A stretch of DNA of 64,000 bases, taken from the NCBI GenBank assembly GCA_031002005.1, contig JARYHS010013630.1, forward strand, positions 27,867,112 to 27,931,111. Reading direction: 5' to 3'. The DNA is from Vandiemenella viatica. Its lineage: Eukaryota; Arthropoda; Insecta; Orthoptera; Morabidae. A program made the translations under genes and the position numbers. Below the pieces are notes generated by a model that was not told where the DNA came from, ran no database searches, and was given only the letters and a program-made list of their open reading frames with translations. This document shows, piece by piece, positions 43,850 to 54,917 of the stretch; position 1 is the stretch's first letter; every line of letters starts with the position of its first letter.

Positions 43850-45895
43850 CAACTCAGTCTCAGGCATTCAATCAACAAGAAAATAAAGAGAAGTAGGGAA
43901 CCTGTGTACTATAACAGGGAGGTGAGGAGCGCAAAAAGGTTGGCAAGAAGAGAACATAACAGAGTTAAGAGACAGCAGGGAAGTAAGGAATATTTCAAAC
44001 AACTAAATAAGGACTTGATAATAGCTAAGAGGGTAGCTAAAGGCAGGGCCGGCGTTAGGATTCTCGGGCCCCGGGTAAGCGATCTTAGCCGCCCCCCCCC
44101 CCCCCCGAAGATATTTTTACTTTACACTTTGGTTTTTTTGGATAAATTCAGGACTTTTTAATACAAAAATGTTCAAAATTATTGGTGCAGATTTTAAAAT
44201 TTTTGTTTTATTTCTGTTTATTTAGGCACTCAGGCCGGCGGGCCCCCCTTTGGTAGCGCGGGCCCCGGGTACTTTTGCCCCGCTTAACCCCCTCTAACGC
44301 CGGCCCTGGCTAAAGGTAGGTTTATGAAGAGAGTTGTCAGTGCAGGGGGATCATTGACTGCTTCATCTAGAAATTTCTATGGCTATGTTAGAAAACTGAG
44401 GGAAGGGAGGGTGATGGGGCACTTTTAAATAAGGATGGAGAAGAAATTACGGAAGATTTGAAAAAGACAGAGATATTAAGTAACTGGTTTAGTGAGTGCA
44501 TTAGGGACAATGAATCAGAAACGGGAGGGTCTAAATCGGATAAGGAGCTTTAAAAAACAATTAGAAACGAGCAGACCATAAAATTTGAAAGTCACCCTGA
44601 AGATATCATGAAGGAACTAATAACGCTGAAAAAACGTAAAGGGGCTGGTGTAAATAATATTACTACACATGTCTTTAGGATAGCTGGATGTGATACTGTA
44701 CCTCATCTTGAAATATTATTTAAATTGAGTCTGGATACTTGCTGCTTACCACAGGACTGGAAAAGTGAAATAGTAGTGCCGATACATAACAGAGGGGTGA
44801 GAAATAGAGTCGAAAATTATAGGGCAATCAGTTTGACTTCAGTGGTAGGTAAATCATTGGTTAGGGTAGGAAACGCAGTATCAAAAGAAGTGGAAGTAAA
44901 AATGGGAGGGCCACAGGGTAGCATATTGGGACCATTGCTATTCATTATTCTAATGAATAATTGTGTTGATTGTTTACTATCTGAAATTAGATTGTTTGCA
45001 GATGACATAATTCTACATAAAAGGATCAAAACGATAGAGGATTGTAAACAACTGCAGGGTGATCTGGACAGGATATCTATTTGGGTTGGTAAACATGGGA
45101 TGAAGATAAATGCAAATCAGAGTCAGCTTCTTAGATACACAAATAAAAAACTAAAGGTTGATTATGATTATAAGGTGGGGAAAGAATTGCTTGCTGAAGA
45201 CTTGAAATGTAAATATCTTGGCATTGCATTTGATTACAAGCTTAATTGGGCAGAACACTCTGGACAGGTAGTAGGAAAAGGTTTCAAAATTCAGCACTTG
45301 TTGGAGAGAGTGATGAGGGGATGAACGAGAGAAGTATAGAAATTGGGTTACAAAACTTTGGTCAGACCATTGCTTGAATATGGTAGTGTAGTTTGGGACC
45401 CACATTATGAGTATCATATACAGGAGTTGGAGAGGATGCAAAAAAGTGCTTCTAGATTTGTTTCTGGAAATTATCGCAGAATGCAATCAGTAACAGGTAT
45501 GATAAAAGAGCTGGATTGGAACTCATTGGAAGACAGGAGGAGGGTGAAGAGGGTCATGGGAGTGTACAAGTCGTATATTGGTGATGAAGCATGGAAAGAT
45601 ATTGGTGTAAGAATTAAAAGTAATGCATGGAAGGGAAATGATGACCATGACCACAAACTGACACTCGATTTCAGGCACAAGGGTGCAGGAAGATTCTCTT
45701 TTTTAAGGAAGGGTGTCAGGGATTGGAATAAGTTACCAAGAGAAATGATGAATAATTTGCCATACATGTTGTAAGAATTTGAAGTTAAAATTTGTATAGG
45801 GCAAATGTAGGTGGCTGCAGAAAAGAGGGAAGATGGGTATTTAGAGAAATTGACACCAGAGTGTGGGCTCCATTGTAATTTAAATATATATATAT
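43850..45895 (+). pseudogene. LINE alpha, best copy: linker, reverse transcriptase, C-terminus
   Basis: The basic linker (43870-44040, VYYNREVRSAKRLARREHNR) is interrupted by a hAT miniature element and resumes in frame as GRFMKRVVSAGG. The reverse transcriptase (44608-45324) has NYRAISLTSVVGKSL, GGPQGSILGPLLFIILMN and the catalytic loop LFADDIILH, but jumps straight from the first motif to VRVGNAVSKEV. The block with the first catalytic Asp (motif A) is therefore deleted. In-frame stops lie at 45322 and 45340, and the C-terminus (45343-45774) keeps VRPLLEYGSVVWDPHY and GVRDWNKLPREMM. It would copy RNA into DNA if intact. It cannot do so here. The 3' end is gctccattgtaatttaa plus a TA run. 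Confidence 0.9.
44044..44308. mobile_element. hAT miniature element in LINE (265 bp)
   Basis: Ends CAGGGCCGGCGTTAG and its exact inverse, with 8-bp target duplication gctaaagg at 44036-44043 and 44309-44316. Removing the element and one duplication leaves the LINE frame continuous. Confidence 0.97.
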
Positions 45896-45907
45896 ATATA
45901 TATATAT
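45881..45907. repeat. TA dinucleotide repeat
   Basis: About 13 TA units at the 3' end of the LINE. Confidence 0.9.
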
Positions 45908-46200
45908 CGCTGCCAGCACAGCTGTGATGGCAAGCGTCGAAGATTGCTACCTAAATACAACAACACTATGCTACTCTGTTTACTAAACAAACTACAGTCT
46001 TTGGAAATCCAGTAATAATACAAATCAACTTACAACATCAATACAATTCTTCAGGATACTTATAATTAATAGATACTACATACTTCAATAACAATAAAGA
46101 ATGAGTGATGTTGTCACAAGCTACATTGGCCTGATCTGTATGTATTCAATATTTTATTAAACTAATAAATATTTCTAAATGTTTTAGATTATATCAGGAG
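45908..46200 (+). promoter_or_regulatory. Upstream region of the cuticle gene
   Basis: No confident core promoter. The sequence aatgttttag just before attatatcaggagATG could be a splice acceptor (46186) with a short 5'-UTR exon, implying an upstream non-coding exon that I cannot place. Confidence 0.3.
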
Positions 46201-46308
46201 ATGAAAATGTGGCCAGCTCACTCCACATTATGTTGTATAGGTCTCAGTATACTGTTCACCAACATATTAGCACATCCACAAATTGGAAATCAACAACAGC
46301 CAATGCCA
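46201..46308 (+). CDS. Pro-resilin-like cuticular protein, exon 1 (signal peptide)
   Basis: The first exon encodes 36 residues, starting MKMWPAHSTLCCIGLSILFT and then NILAHPQIGNQQQPMP. It is a typical secretion signal: a basic start, a hydrophobic core at residues 9-20, and likely cleavage after NILA (residue 24). It then has a short Gln/Pro linker. Coding ends at CCA followed by GTGAGT (46309-46314), a canonical splice donor, at a codon boundary (phase 0). Next in-frame coding is exon 2 at 51018, giving ...QQPMP|YDFNW, the usual way such proteins enter the chitin-binding domain. The other Met at codon 3 is also possible. The exon is too short to be found by simple open-frame length. Confidence 0.85.
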
Positions 46309-46605
46309 GTGAGTACAGCTACTATTAAAGAAATTTTTAATTTTAACATTTGATTTAATATAACAGCTGCTATATAGTGACAATTTCTGAAGCTTTGCAC
46401 CCAGAAATTTTTTGAGAAATATAACATGTGAAGAAATTATATTTTACACAACCATATCAAAAAAGTCTGTGAGGAATGTAAGTGGCTTAAAGTAAAAAAC
46501 ATGGCTTTGGGCAAAGATTTCATTGAATCTTAGTTAGTAGGCTTTATGCAAGATATTTCAGATGAAATGGACAAGAAAGGCCAAACAGAGAGTGTAATTT
46601 CATTT

Positions 46606-46769
46606 TTTTAATTGTGATGGAGCACATGCTCCAGTAGCAATTTCCCTACACAACCATCCCCCCCCCCCCCCACTTTCCTGTACTCACGTACTTTTGCACT
46701 CTACAAATTTAAACTTTAAATTGTTTCAACTTTTTTGTAAATTATTCATCAGTTTTCTTCGTAAATACT
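46606..46769 (-). mobile_element. LINE alpha 3' end, reverse, in intron
   Basis: Reverse strand: aactgatgaataatttac and terminus ggagcatgtgctccatcaca. Contains a run of about 14 C (46659-46672). Confidence 0.7.
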
Positions 46770-46774
46770 AGATT

Positions 46775-48228
46775 TTTCAAAGAACAAACAGGGTGAGCCA
46801 TAAAATGGTGCTATATAGGTAAAAAACTATTGGAGTGGATGAAAAAGTGATTTGCTGAGTAGAAGAATTCTTAAAAGGTATGAAGTAAAAAGTAAAAGTA
46901 GGAAATGAAGTATCAAAAAATGTGGAAGTGAAAAAGCAAGTGCCACAGGGTAGCATATTTTGACCATTGTTATTAATTATTCTAATGAATGATTGTGTTG
47001 ATGTTTTACTATCAGAAATTAGGTTGTTGCAGATGACATAATGCTATATAATGGGATCAAAATGGCAGAAGACCGTAAGCAGCTGCATGGTGATCTGGAC
47101 AGGATTTATAGCTAGTAAGGTCAACATATTGTGAAGATAAATGCAAAGAAGAATCTGCTTATTAGGTACAAAGATAAAAAGAAGTAAAGTTTGACTATGA
47201 TTATAAGGTGAGGAAAGAATTGCTAGTTTCAGACTTGAAGTGTAAATATCATGGCATAACATTTGATAATAAACTCAACTAGGCAGTAAGCATTGGACAG
47301 GTTGTAGGAAAAGGTATAAAAATACTTCACATGTTGTGTAGAGTGATGAGGGGATACATCAGAGAAGTCAGGGAATTGGGTTACAAAACTTAGGTCAGAC
47401 TATCGCGTGAATATGGTGGTAGTAAAATAAAATCTTGTGGCAGTAATGACCTAGTGACAGGGTTTCTTATCGGCTGTACAATTCAGCCCTATCAGAGCCT
47501 CTTAGCCGAATCCTAGCAGGTACAGGAGACCTGCAGGTTAACATGAAATCCAAACCACAGAAGTGTTCTGGAATACTTCACATTACACAGCAAGCTGTGC
47601 CAGGGGCGAACGGCCTATGAAGATTTCTGCTGAGTCAGGGATTCAAACTGGGATCTTCTGATCTCCAGTCAGACACCTTAACTACTGAGCCACCAGGCCA
47701 CTTGATATGGTGGTGTAGTATGGAATTCATATTTTGGGTATCAAATACTGGAGTAAGAGGGGGTGCAAGGAAGAAGGGCTGCTAGATTTGTCTCTGGAAA
47801 TTACTGCAGAATTCAGTAACTGATATGATAAAGGAGCTGAATTTCGATTCACTGGTAGACAGGAGGGTGAAGAGAGTCATTGGAATGTATAAGGTGTATA
47901 TAGATGATGATGCATGGAAAGATATTGGTGTAAGAATCAGTAGTAGTTCATGAAAGGAAAAAGATGACAATGACCACACGCTAGCCTGTGGCTTCAGTCA
48001 CAAGGGGGTGGGAGGATTTTCTTCCTTAATTAAGGGGGTCATGTATTGGAATAAGTTACCAATAGAAATTATGGATAATTTACCAAAAACACTAAAAGGA
48101 TTTAAAGTTGAAACTTGTAGAGGGTAAATTTAGGTGGGCACAGAAAGAGGAAAAATGGGTATGTAGGAAAATTGTTACTGGAGCGTGTGCTCCATCTGAG
48201 TTAGATTAAACTAAATTATTATTATTAT
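46775..48228 (+). pseudogene. LINE alpha relic in intron, split by SINE
   Basis: Decayed reverse transcriptase (VPQGSIF*PLLLIILMNDCV near 46940-47000, remnant of ADDIMLYNG near 47032), then KYHGITFDNKLN-like sequence. After SINE T4 the C-terminus with DDDAWKDIGVRISSS (about 47900-47946) follows, and a 3' end gtgctccatctgag. Full of frameshifts. Confidence 0.8.
47421..47704 (-). mobile_element. tRNA-derived SINE T4, good copy
   Basis: The reverse-strand head tggcctggtggctcagtagt carries the A box, and agtttgaatccctgactcag the B box. A body of about 200 bp follows, with target duplication atatggtggt at 47411-47420 and 47705-47714. Inserted into LINE alpha. Confidence 0.88.
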
Positions 48229-48279
48229 TAAGAAGAAAGTTCCCTATAAATTTTCACAGTAATTAACCCCTAATCACAA

Positions 48280-48385
48280 CAAGGGCCGCATTTATGGTTC
48301 TGTGGGCCCCTAGGCTATAAATGTGGCACTAGCCCGTCTAGGTAGTGGCCCTTCCGACCGGGGCTGCCTCGGCTATTGATGCTTA
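48280..48385. repeat. hAT-like scrap in intron
   Basis: GGGCC-rich segment acaagggccgcatttatggt with gggcccctaggctataaatg, resembling the ends of the hAT miniature elements nearby. No second end or duplication found. Confidence 0.35.
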
Positions 48386-49237
48386 AATTCGAAATTTTTA
48401 CTAGTTGCATACATGTTACACAATCTACATGATATCTTCAACAATTTAATTTCAATTTCTGCAGTGTTACCTCACACTTTTAAATATGTAAATAAAGTTA
48501 CGCTTCTCAGTGTCTTAACTCTTCTGAATAAACAAGCGATATGGAACAATTCAAATGTTTTATGGTTAATCTTACACAATTTGACTATCTTTTCTTTTCT
48601 ACACAAACCATGCTTTCTGGAATAATAATGAACATTTTTAAACTGTATCAAGGTTCACTGATTTGCATCTGATCATTGACTGTAAGTTAAGTGGCTCTTA
48701 ACATCACATTACAACTGAATGACAATTTCAATGAAAAATAACTAACCCTGGGTCACAGACAATATTCTGAGCCCTCAGGATCCTAGCAGATGAAATAAAT
48801 TAATAATCAACTGCACTTCAACTAGTTCACACCATTTCAGTTACAAAGACTTACTCCACAAAGATTAACGATAAGATGTATGATTCGACACACAAATTAA
48901 GCTGCCTAAATATTCATTACCAACGGTATATACCTCAAAAGGTATATATTATTTCTTGTTGGCTTTAAATCATTTAAAAGTATGAAATCAAGACCAACAT
49001 AATTAATTTTACAAAACAAATTATGAGCACTATTTTAGGTGCTATCTAAACAATGATTTATTGTTGATTTGGAGTTCAATTATATATTCAAAAGGCGAAG
49101 TAGTAAATATAAATATTAACTTAAAAAATGATGTAAACTTATGAATATCAGACTCTATAAGTGACCTAAACATCACATTTTAAAGTAAAATGAATTTTTA
49201 TACACAGCTAAAATTACGATAATAATATTATTATTAT
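48386..49237. other. No recognisable feature (intron)
   Basis: AT-rich intronic sequence without a supported feature. Confidence 0.5.
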
Positions 49238-49560
49238 TAATTTAATTGCGATGAAGCTAACAGTCTGGTGGCAATTCCCTCAGTCATCCATTTACCCTTT
49301 TTTATATAAGTTTTTTTTTTAAATTTTCTTTTATAATTGGAATGTAAAATTTCTGCCCCATTTACTATTATGATTTACAAATTTTAATTCTAAATTCCTT
49401 AAGCATTTTTGGAAAATCATTCATCACTACACTTGGTAATTTGTTCCAATCCCTGACATCCTTACCAACAAAAGAAAATTTTCCCATTCCCTTACACATG
49501 AAATCGAGCACAAGCTTGTGGTCATGATCGCCTTTCCCCTTCCATGCACTAAAATGAAAA
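49238..49560 (-). mobile_element. LINE alpha 3' part, reverse, in intron
   Basis: The reverse-strand frame 49563-49368 includes AWKGKGDHDHKLVLDF, KGMGKFSFVGKDVRDWNKLP, SVVMNDFPKMLKEF and then an untranslated terminus with attgccaccagactgttagc. The coding part is unusually well preserved. Confidence 0.85.
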
Positions 49561-50049
49561 GCTCTTAGGGAATGAAAATGTGGAATAATAGAAAATGTAA
49601 ATCCAGCACTTATCAGATATGAAGGAATAAGGCACAAACATAAAAAGATAATCACATTTTACAAAATTTCAGTATGGAATATTATTTATGCACAGAGACA
49701 AGACACCTAGTTAGGATATGAGATGCACACGCACAGATTCTCATCACATGGAAGCACATTCAGCCTCCTTGCCATCTCTCTTCGAATGAAGATGTTATCA
49801 TACTGAAATATTGTATAATGGGTTTGTATTTTGGTGTTTGCCTCCTTCCTACCCTCTTGCCTTCATCTCTAGTAAATAATGTGTTTAAGTATCTTTCCTT
49901 ATTTTAATAAAATTATAAAGGACCGACACAACTATTAAGATTTAAAAAAAAAACATACAGATCATTTCATATACAATAAATATTATTTATCTACTTTTAG
50001 CTGGTGCTCATATCAATCAGAAATACTTATTGTTTCTGCAACTCAAGAT

Positions 50050-50560
50050 CATTTAAGGATAATGTCCAACGCCTCACCTCCCCCTTGTGTTTTGGCCTGC
50101 TAATCGTGTAAAGACTTCTTCCATCATTAAGGTTTCTAAAATTCCTTGCTGCATCACATTATTAATCCTATTCTATTCCACACCTGCTATATTCAAGTCC
50201 CTACCAATAATGACCATCTGACTCACATCACTGGGAGATACTAAATTCATAGTTGGAGCTCAGAGTCTTATCTTGCTCATTGATTCTTCTGCAACTGCAA
50301 CCAGATAGAATTTTACCTTTGCTTTTGGTTTCCTCTCTACTTCTAGTAATTGAAGAGATGGCTAGGAACACCAGGGAACTTTAATAGACCTTATTAACAA
50401 GTATGAATTCCCCTTTCCAATTCACTCTCTCCAAGGTATACATTGTAACTCCTGGTGAAAATCTCATTGTTTAGTACTCCTCCGTGACTCTGACCGTACA
50501 ATCCAATAGCTTCATAAACCTTACAACACCTGCTGATTACTTTAGCACATTAAGAGGTGT
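50050..50560 (-). pseudogene. LINE endonuclease fragment, reverse, in intron
   Basis: The reverse strand reads NNEIFTRSYNVYLGESEL (about 50480-50425) and then QMVIIGRDLNIAGVE (about 50215-50170) and LAGQNTRG, matching the endonuclease parts at 5456-5704 and 6335-6850 with several stops. Confidence 0.65.
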
Positions 50561-51017
50561 TTCTCCAACTCACGTGCGTTTCCAGAAAGGCATAAAGATT
50601 ACATGAAAAAACCCTAATGACAGAAGACTTCCACAAAGACATCCAGAGCTACGTGAATCAAAAAATGTGTGTGTATAGTAGAATATTACCTAGAAAAATG
50701 CTCTTCCTTTTGGACAAACACCTTTTTATAACATTGGTGTTAATACAGCACATTCAGTGTGCAGTTACATTTGGTATTTGACTCATCTATTATTAGATGA
50801 AATATATTTTATTAGACATCATAGATTTTCAGTAATATATTTCCAGTGTAAGAGTTTAAAGCAAAGAGAATGAAAAAATGATATATTAATGCAAAATTCT
50901 TAAAAGCAACTGATAATATTGAAAATTGTAATTACTTCCTTACAGAATCATTTTTTGCTTTCAAATAACCAACTGATACAAAACTTTGATCCAAATGATT
51001 TTTTTCCTTGGTTTCAG

Positions 51018-51224
51018 TATGATTTCAACTGGAAAGTAGAGGATGTACAAAGCCAAAATTTTTATGGGCAGAGAGAATCTGGCAATGAAATAGGAAGAGT
51101 TGATGGAACCTACTATGTATGGCTACCAGATGGAAGGCTTCTCACAGTAAAATATTTTGTGGATGGAGAAAGTGGATTTGTGCCGCAGATCTCTCAACAA
51201 AAAAATCCTAATCCGTTTGGATGA
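51018..51224 (+). CDS. Pro-resilin-like cuticular protein, exon 2 (chitin-binding domain)
   Basis: The final exon encodes 68 residues, then TGA (51222-51224). It is an almost pure Rebers-Riddiford (chitin_bind_4) domain: YDFNWKVED at the start, FYGQRESGNEIGRVDGTYYV in the middle, LPDGRLLTVKYFVD with the conserved LPDGR and alternating aromatics, and GFVPQIS, followed by a short tail QQKNPNPFG. The pattern is closest to the pro-resilin/RR-2-like class. These proteins bind chitin in the extracellular cuticle. With exon 1 the precursor is 104 residues, about 80 after signal removal. It lacks the Gly/Pro elastic repeats of true resilin, so 'resilin-like domain' describes fold, not elasticity. No disabling change is seen. 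Confidence 0.9.
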   Translation, partial: YDFNWKVEDVQSQNFYGQRESGNEIGRVDGTYYVWLPDGRLLTVKYFVDGESGFVPQISQQKNPNPFG

Positions 51225-51304
51225 TAAAACATCATAAGGCTTATTCTCTACAAGTGGCTTAATGCTATAGATCATAAATCTGTAAAAATATTGTCACAAA
51301 AATC

Positions 51305-51310
51305 AATAAA
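51305..51310 (+). terminator. Polyadenylation signal AATAAA
   Basis: AATAAA lies about 80 bp after the stop codon of the cuticle gene, within caataaaataag. Plausible 3' end signal. Confidence 0.55.
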
Positions 51311-51841
51311 ATAAGATTACTGGAGAGAGTATTAATGATTTGGATGCACTGAGATTCACAATTACTTGATTTCAAATCTTCAGTGGCTATTCCTATTTCC
51401 AATAACATCAAAGACTTGCAGGGATAGTACATTACTGGACATGTCTGGTTTCCTTCCCAATCACAATTCAGAACTCTTGTTCCCTCGGTGTTGCGATGTA
51501 TCTTAAAAACATACAATAAAACTTGATGTAAGAGGCTTTATGGTTACTTTCTTTTTATAGCATTAAAGCATATACATATAAAATTTTGATTTTAAGTGTC
51601 AGATTAAGTGCCTTATGTTAATATTATGAAGTGTTATTGACCTTCTGACAGAATTTCACTTACAAGGAGAGGCCGCAAATTGTAAAATTCAGATTCGATT
51701 CATACTGCGTGTAATAAAAGCTAATGGGCTAAGGTGTAATGTGACAAAGAAGTAGCACGAGCTTCTTCGCTGTTGTCAAGAAAATCAGCATTGAAATGTT
51801 CCATTCCGTTCAAATACTTTCTCTGTCAAATAGATTTGAAG

Positions 51842-52010
51842 GGGCATGTGGTGCAGTGAGCAAGCTTTCTGCTTCGTAAAACCAATATCACCACATCGAA
51901 TCTCTTTTTTATTTATTAAAATGTGTATACAGATGATTCTTGCCAATCAGTTTCAAAAATTATACATATAATAAGTTTTTTAAATGCCTTCTGTTGTGCA
52001 AAAACTGACA
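51842..52010 (+). mobile_element. tRNA-derived SINE, forward, at start of copy B
   Basis: Head catgtggtgcagtgagcaag with A-box-like segment and a degraded B box acatcgaatctc, then a T-rich linker and body that matches the reverse copy at 52170-52355. Copy A shows only its tail because the window begins inside it. Confidence 0.65.
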
Positions 52011-52169
52011 CTTACAACTTCATTATGTTGTTTGCTAACAAATCTATATTTTTTAAAAATATAAATATTTGCTGTGGCAGGTACAAAATACAAATATTGT
52101 TACTCGACCCTTACAGTTGAAGGACAGATGTTCATTACACACAAGAGGACTCAAGGGTCCAAATGAGAC

Positions 52170-52355
52170 AATGTTGGTTTTTCCACAACAAAGGGAATTT
52201 AAAAAAAACTTATATGCATAATTGTTGAAACTGATTGCCGAGAATTATCTGTATACACATTTGAATAAATAAAAAAAACTGCCAGCAGCAAGATTTGATC
52301 CAGTAATGAAGGGCTTATGAGACAAAGAGGTTGCCTGCTGCGCCACACACCCCTG
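52170..52355 (-). mobile_element. tRNA-derived SINE, reverse (copy B)
   Basis: Counterpart of 232-416. Makes an inverted pair with the copy at 51842-52010. Confidence 0.6.
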
Positions 52356-52768
52356 CAAATCTACCTAACGTAAGAAGTATTTGCACGCAACGGAATATTT
52401 CATTGCCAATTTTCTTGACAAAACTGAAGAAGCACATGTTACTACTTTGCCACATTACATCACTGGCCATGAGCTTTTATTACACACAGTATGAACTGAA
52501 TCTGAATATTACAATTGGAAGCTTCACCTTGTTAGTTTTGTTTCTTCTGACCGTCTGCTATAACTTAAAATTGGACCTTGCAATGTTCATGGATTTATTT
52601 AAATTGTTACCAGATCTTCAAACCACTATGTAAAAGATAATTTTCATGTTGACTGAACAACATGCAATATGTAACATTTGCTCAAATGAAAATAATTTAA
52701 GTATGTTTCACCTAAAAAAATTACTCTGAAAAAAAAAAAAAATCTTATTAATCATAAAACCACATTTA

Positions 52769-52961
52769 GCTGGCCTCGGTAGCGTAGGGGCTAAAGTACT
52801 AGCTCTGCGTACTGAAGGTCGCCGGTTCGAGTCTGGCCAACGGCATGGGTGTTTAACTGTTGTGTCTGTGAATTTCATGTCCATCCAGTGGTGTGTCTAA
52901 TTAGGTGGAAAAAATTCATCAGACTGGCTGTATGGTCCAAGCTGCCGAAAGCCAAAAAAAA
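52769..52961 (+). mobile_element. tRNA-derived SINE T2 (copy B)
   Basis: Counterpart of 831-1023, same A and B boxes, same flanking duplication (52760-52768, 52962-52970). Confidence 0.8.
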
Positions 52962-53699
52962 CCTCATTTAAAAAAATTGATAGAATGAATGAGATATTGG
53001 TAGGAATATATGTATGTTAAAACGAATGTACCTGCCAGTTCGGTCAAGCATTTTATACACTAATCTCACAACCAACAAATATAGCATTTCATTCCTACCT
53101 TCCTTTTGGAAAGAGAAGGTGGGGAACACAGATACATATTGAAGCTAATGTAATGTAGGAAAAATAATGAGTATAAACACAAGTCTGTGAATTTTTGACA
53201 AAAGATATACTTTTTCAAAACCTGCAAATGATGGTCACATTTTCCACATCTCTTCGGGCTGATAAATCTTCTCCTAATTGCTTTTTAGCAATTGTTTTTA
53301 CCCTTGGCACAATAACTCATTAATTCATACTGGTGGTATCTTGTTTCAGCTAGATTGATAACTTTCCTTTAATGTTCATGTGCTCCTACAACACCTTCAC
53401 CTCATAGCATGTCTAATCAATTCTGTAACATATGATAGTCTAGTAATGATGGGCTAGTATCATTACATAGAATATTTTATCTTGAATCTCAACATTATTG
53501 GAGGATGATAGTTGCACAACTTTTTCAGGTTGGTAGGTTTTGTATGGACCTATGTGTAGAGGAAGTGGCTGAACAAGTACACATCCATCCAGGAAAGGGG
53601 GCTTGGGTGTGCGAGTAGGATTTCCTCTTAGCCTCCTTAACTAACTCAATTACCATAATAAACTTCATATCACCTTATTCCCACATCCCTCATCACTTT

Positions 53700-54917
53700 G
53701 GGATCGTGCACAAAATACGTGGCTTGGTCCAGGGGGGGGGGGGGATTAGCTGGAACGCTACGCTGAGCTACGTGGGGTGGGGGCGGGGGGGTCCGAGTCA
53801 GGCCACGTAGCTTTCCTTTCATAACATTTTTCTCAGTTAAAATGAGGTACAGAACACACAACAGCATGAGGATATTTATTTCCCTCAGTTAATTATCTCC
53901 GTTTGTAATTTACAATTGTCTGACAAGAGAAAGCAGAACAAAATGTCTTCTGGAATCAAAAGGGGAAAAAAGCTACGTGCTATGTGTGGGGGGGAGGGGT
54001 GGTAGAGGCAAAAGTCGCATTGGGCTACGTGAGAGGGGGGGTTCACAGGAGGCCAAAATGGAGCTACGTGATTTATGCATGCTCCCTTTCCTGTGTATGT
54101 CCCTCTTCAATGGAAACCTCAGCTTAGCGCAAATCAAGGCTAATAATTACAGTAGTATACGCATTCTGACATCTGCCATCCATATCACACTCAAAGCTTC
54201 CTCCCTCACAGCCTTGACATTCGTCCTGTTTTCAGCATTTTTTAACTTCTCCCGACTCAATCAATCTGTTCAACTACCACACATCACAAAAATTGGATCG
54301 CAATGCTTTTTGTGTGCACTCTATTCTTTGGCCGAGGAAATTTCGGTTTCATATGTTTTACAATCCTGATGTCATCTGTGATAAGTGATGGCTTATTTCC
54401 TTATTCTAATTTTTTTTTTCCAACTTAGTTTCCTTATATACAGTTGCAAGGAAACAATTGCACTGGATAGTGATATGGAATAACAAATTAGGGAGCATCC
54501 ATAAACTACATAGCTCCATTGTGGCGTCCTGTGAACTGCCCCTCCCCCACGTAGTTTGACATTCCTTTTGCTTATACACCCTCCCCTCCCTCCCTCCTGT
54601 GTGGCACGTAGATTTCATCCATATTGATTCCAGAACCTGTGTGGCACGTAGATTTTATCCATATTGATTCCAGAAGACAATTTGTACTCTTTTCTTTTGA
54701 CAGACTATCGCAAATTACGTACGGAGATAATTAAATGGCGGAAATACATATTCACATGCTGTTGTGTGTTCTGTACTTTACTTTAACTGTGACAAAAAAC
54801 ATAAATGTAAAGCTACGTGGCTTGGCTCGGAACCCCTCCTCCTCCACGTAGTCAAGAGTAGCTTTCTACCCAACGCCTCCCCCTCTAGGCCGAGCCACAT
54901 AGTTTATGGATGCTCCC
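53700..54917. mobile_element. Foldback element (copy B)
   Basis: Counterpart of 1802-3016 with the same two-part inverted arms. Differences cluster in the G-runs (near 53733 and 53774), where lengths vary. Confidence 0.8.

Larger units (their letters stand above)
46309..51017 (+). other. Intron of the cuticle gene (4.7 kb)
   Basis: Starts GTGAGT and ends tttccttggtttCAG. A branch-like aactgat lies at 50971-50977. It contains LINE alpha copies in both orientations, SINE T4 and a hAT-like scrap. A closer acceptor-like ttccttacag (50945) would give an immediate stop, so 51017 is preferred. Confidence 0.8.

Noticed and set aside
50919..51017. Met start of the cuticle open frame at 50919
   Set aside because: It is intronic. 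The splice acceptor at 51017 and the phase-0 join to the signal-peptide exon explain the domain start better.
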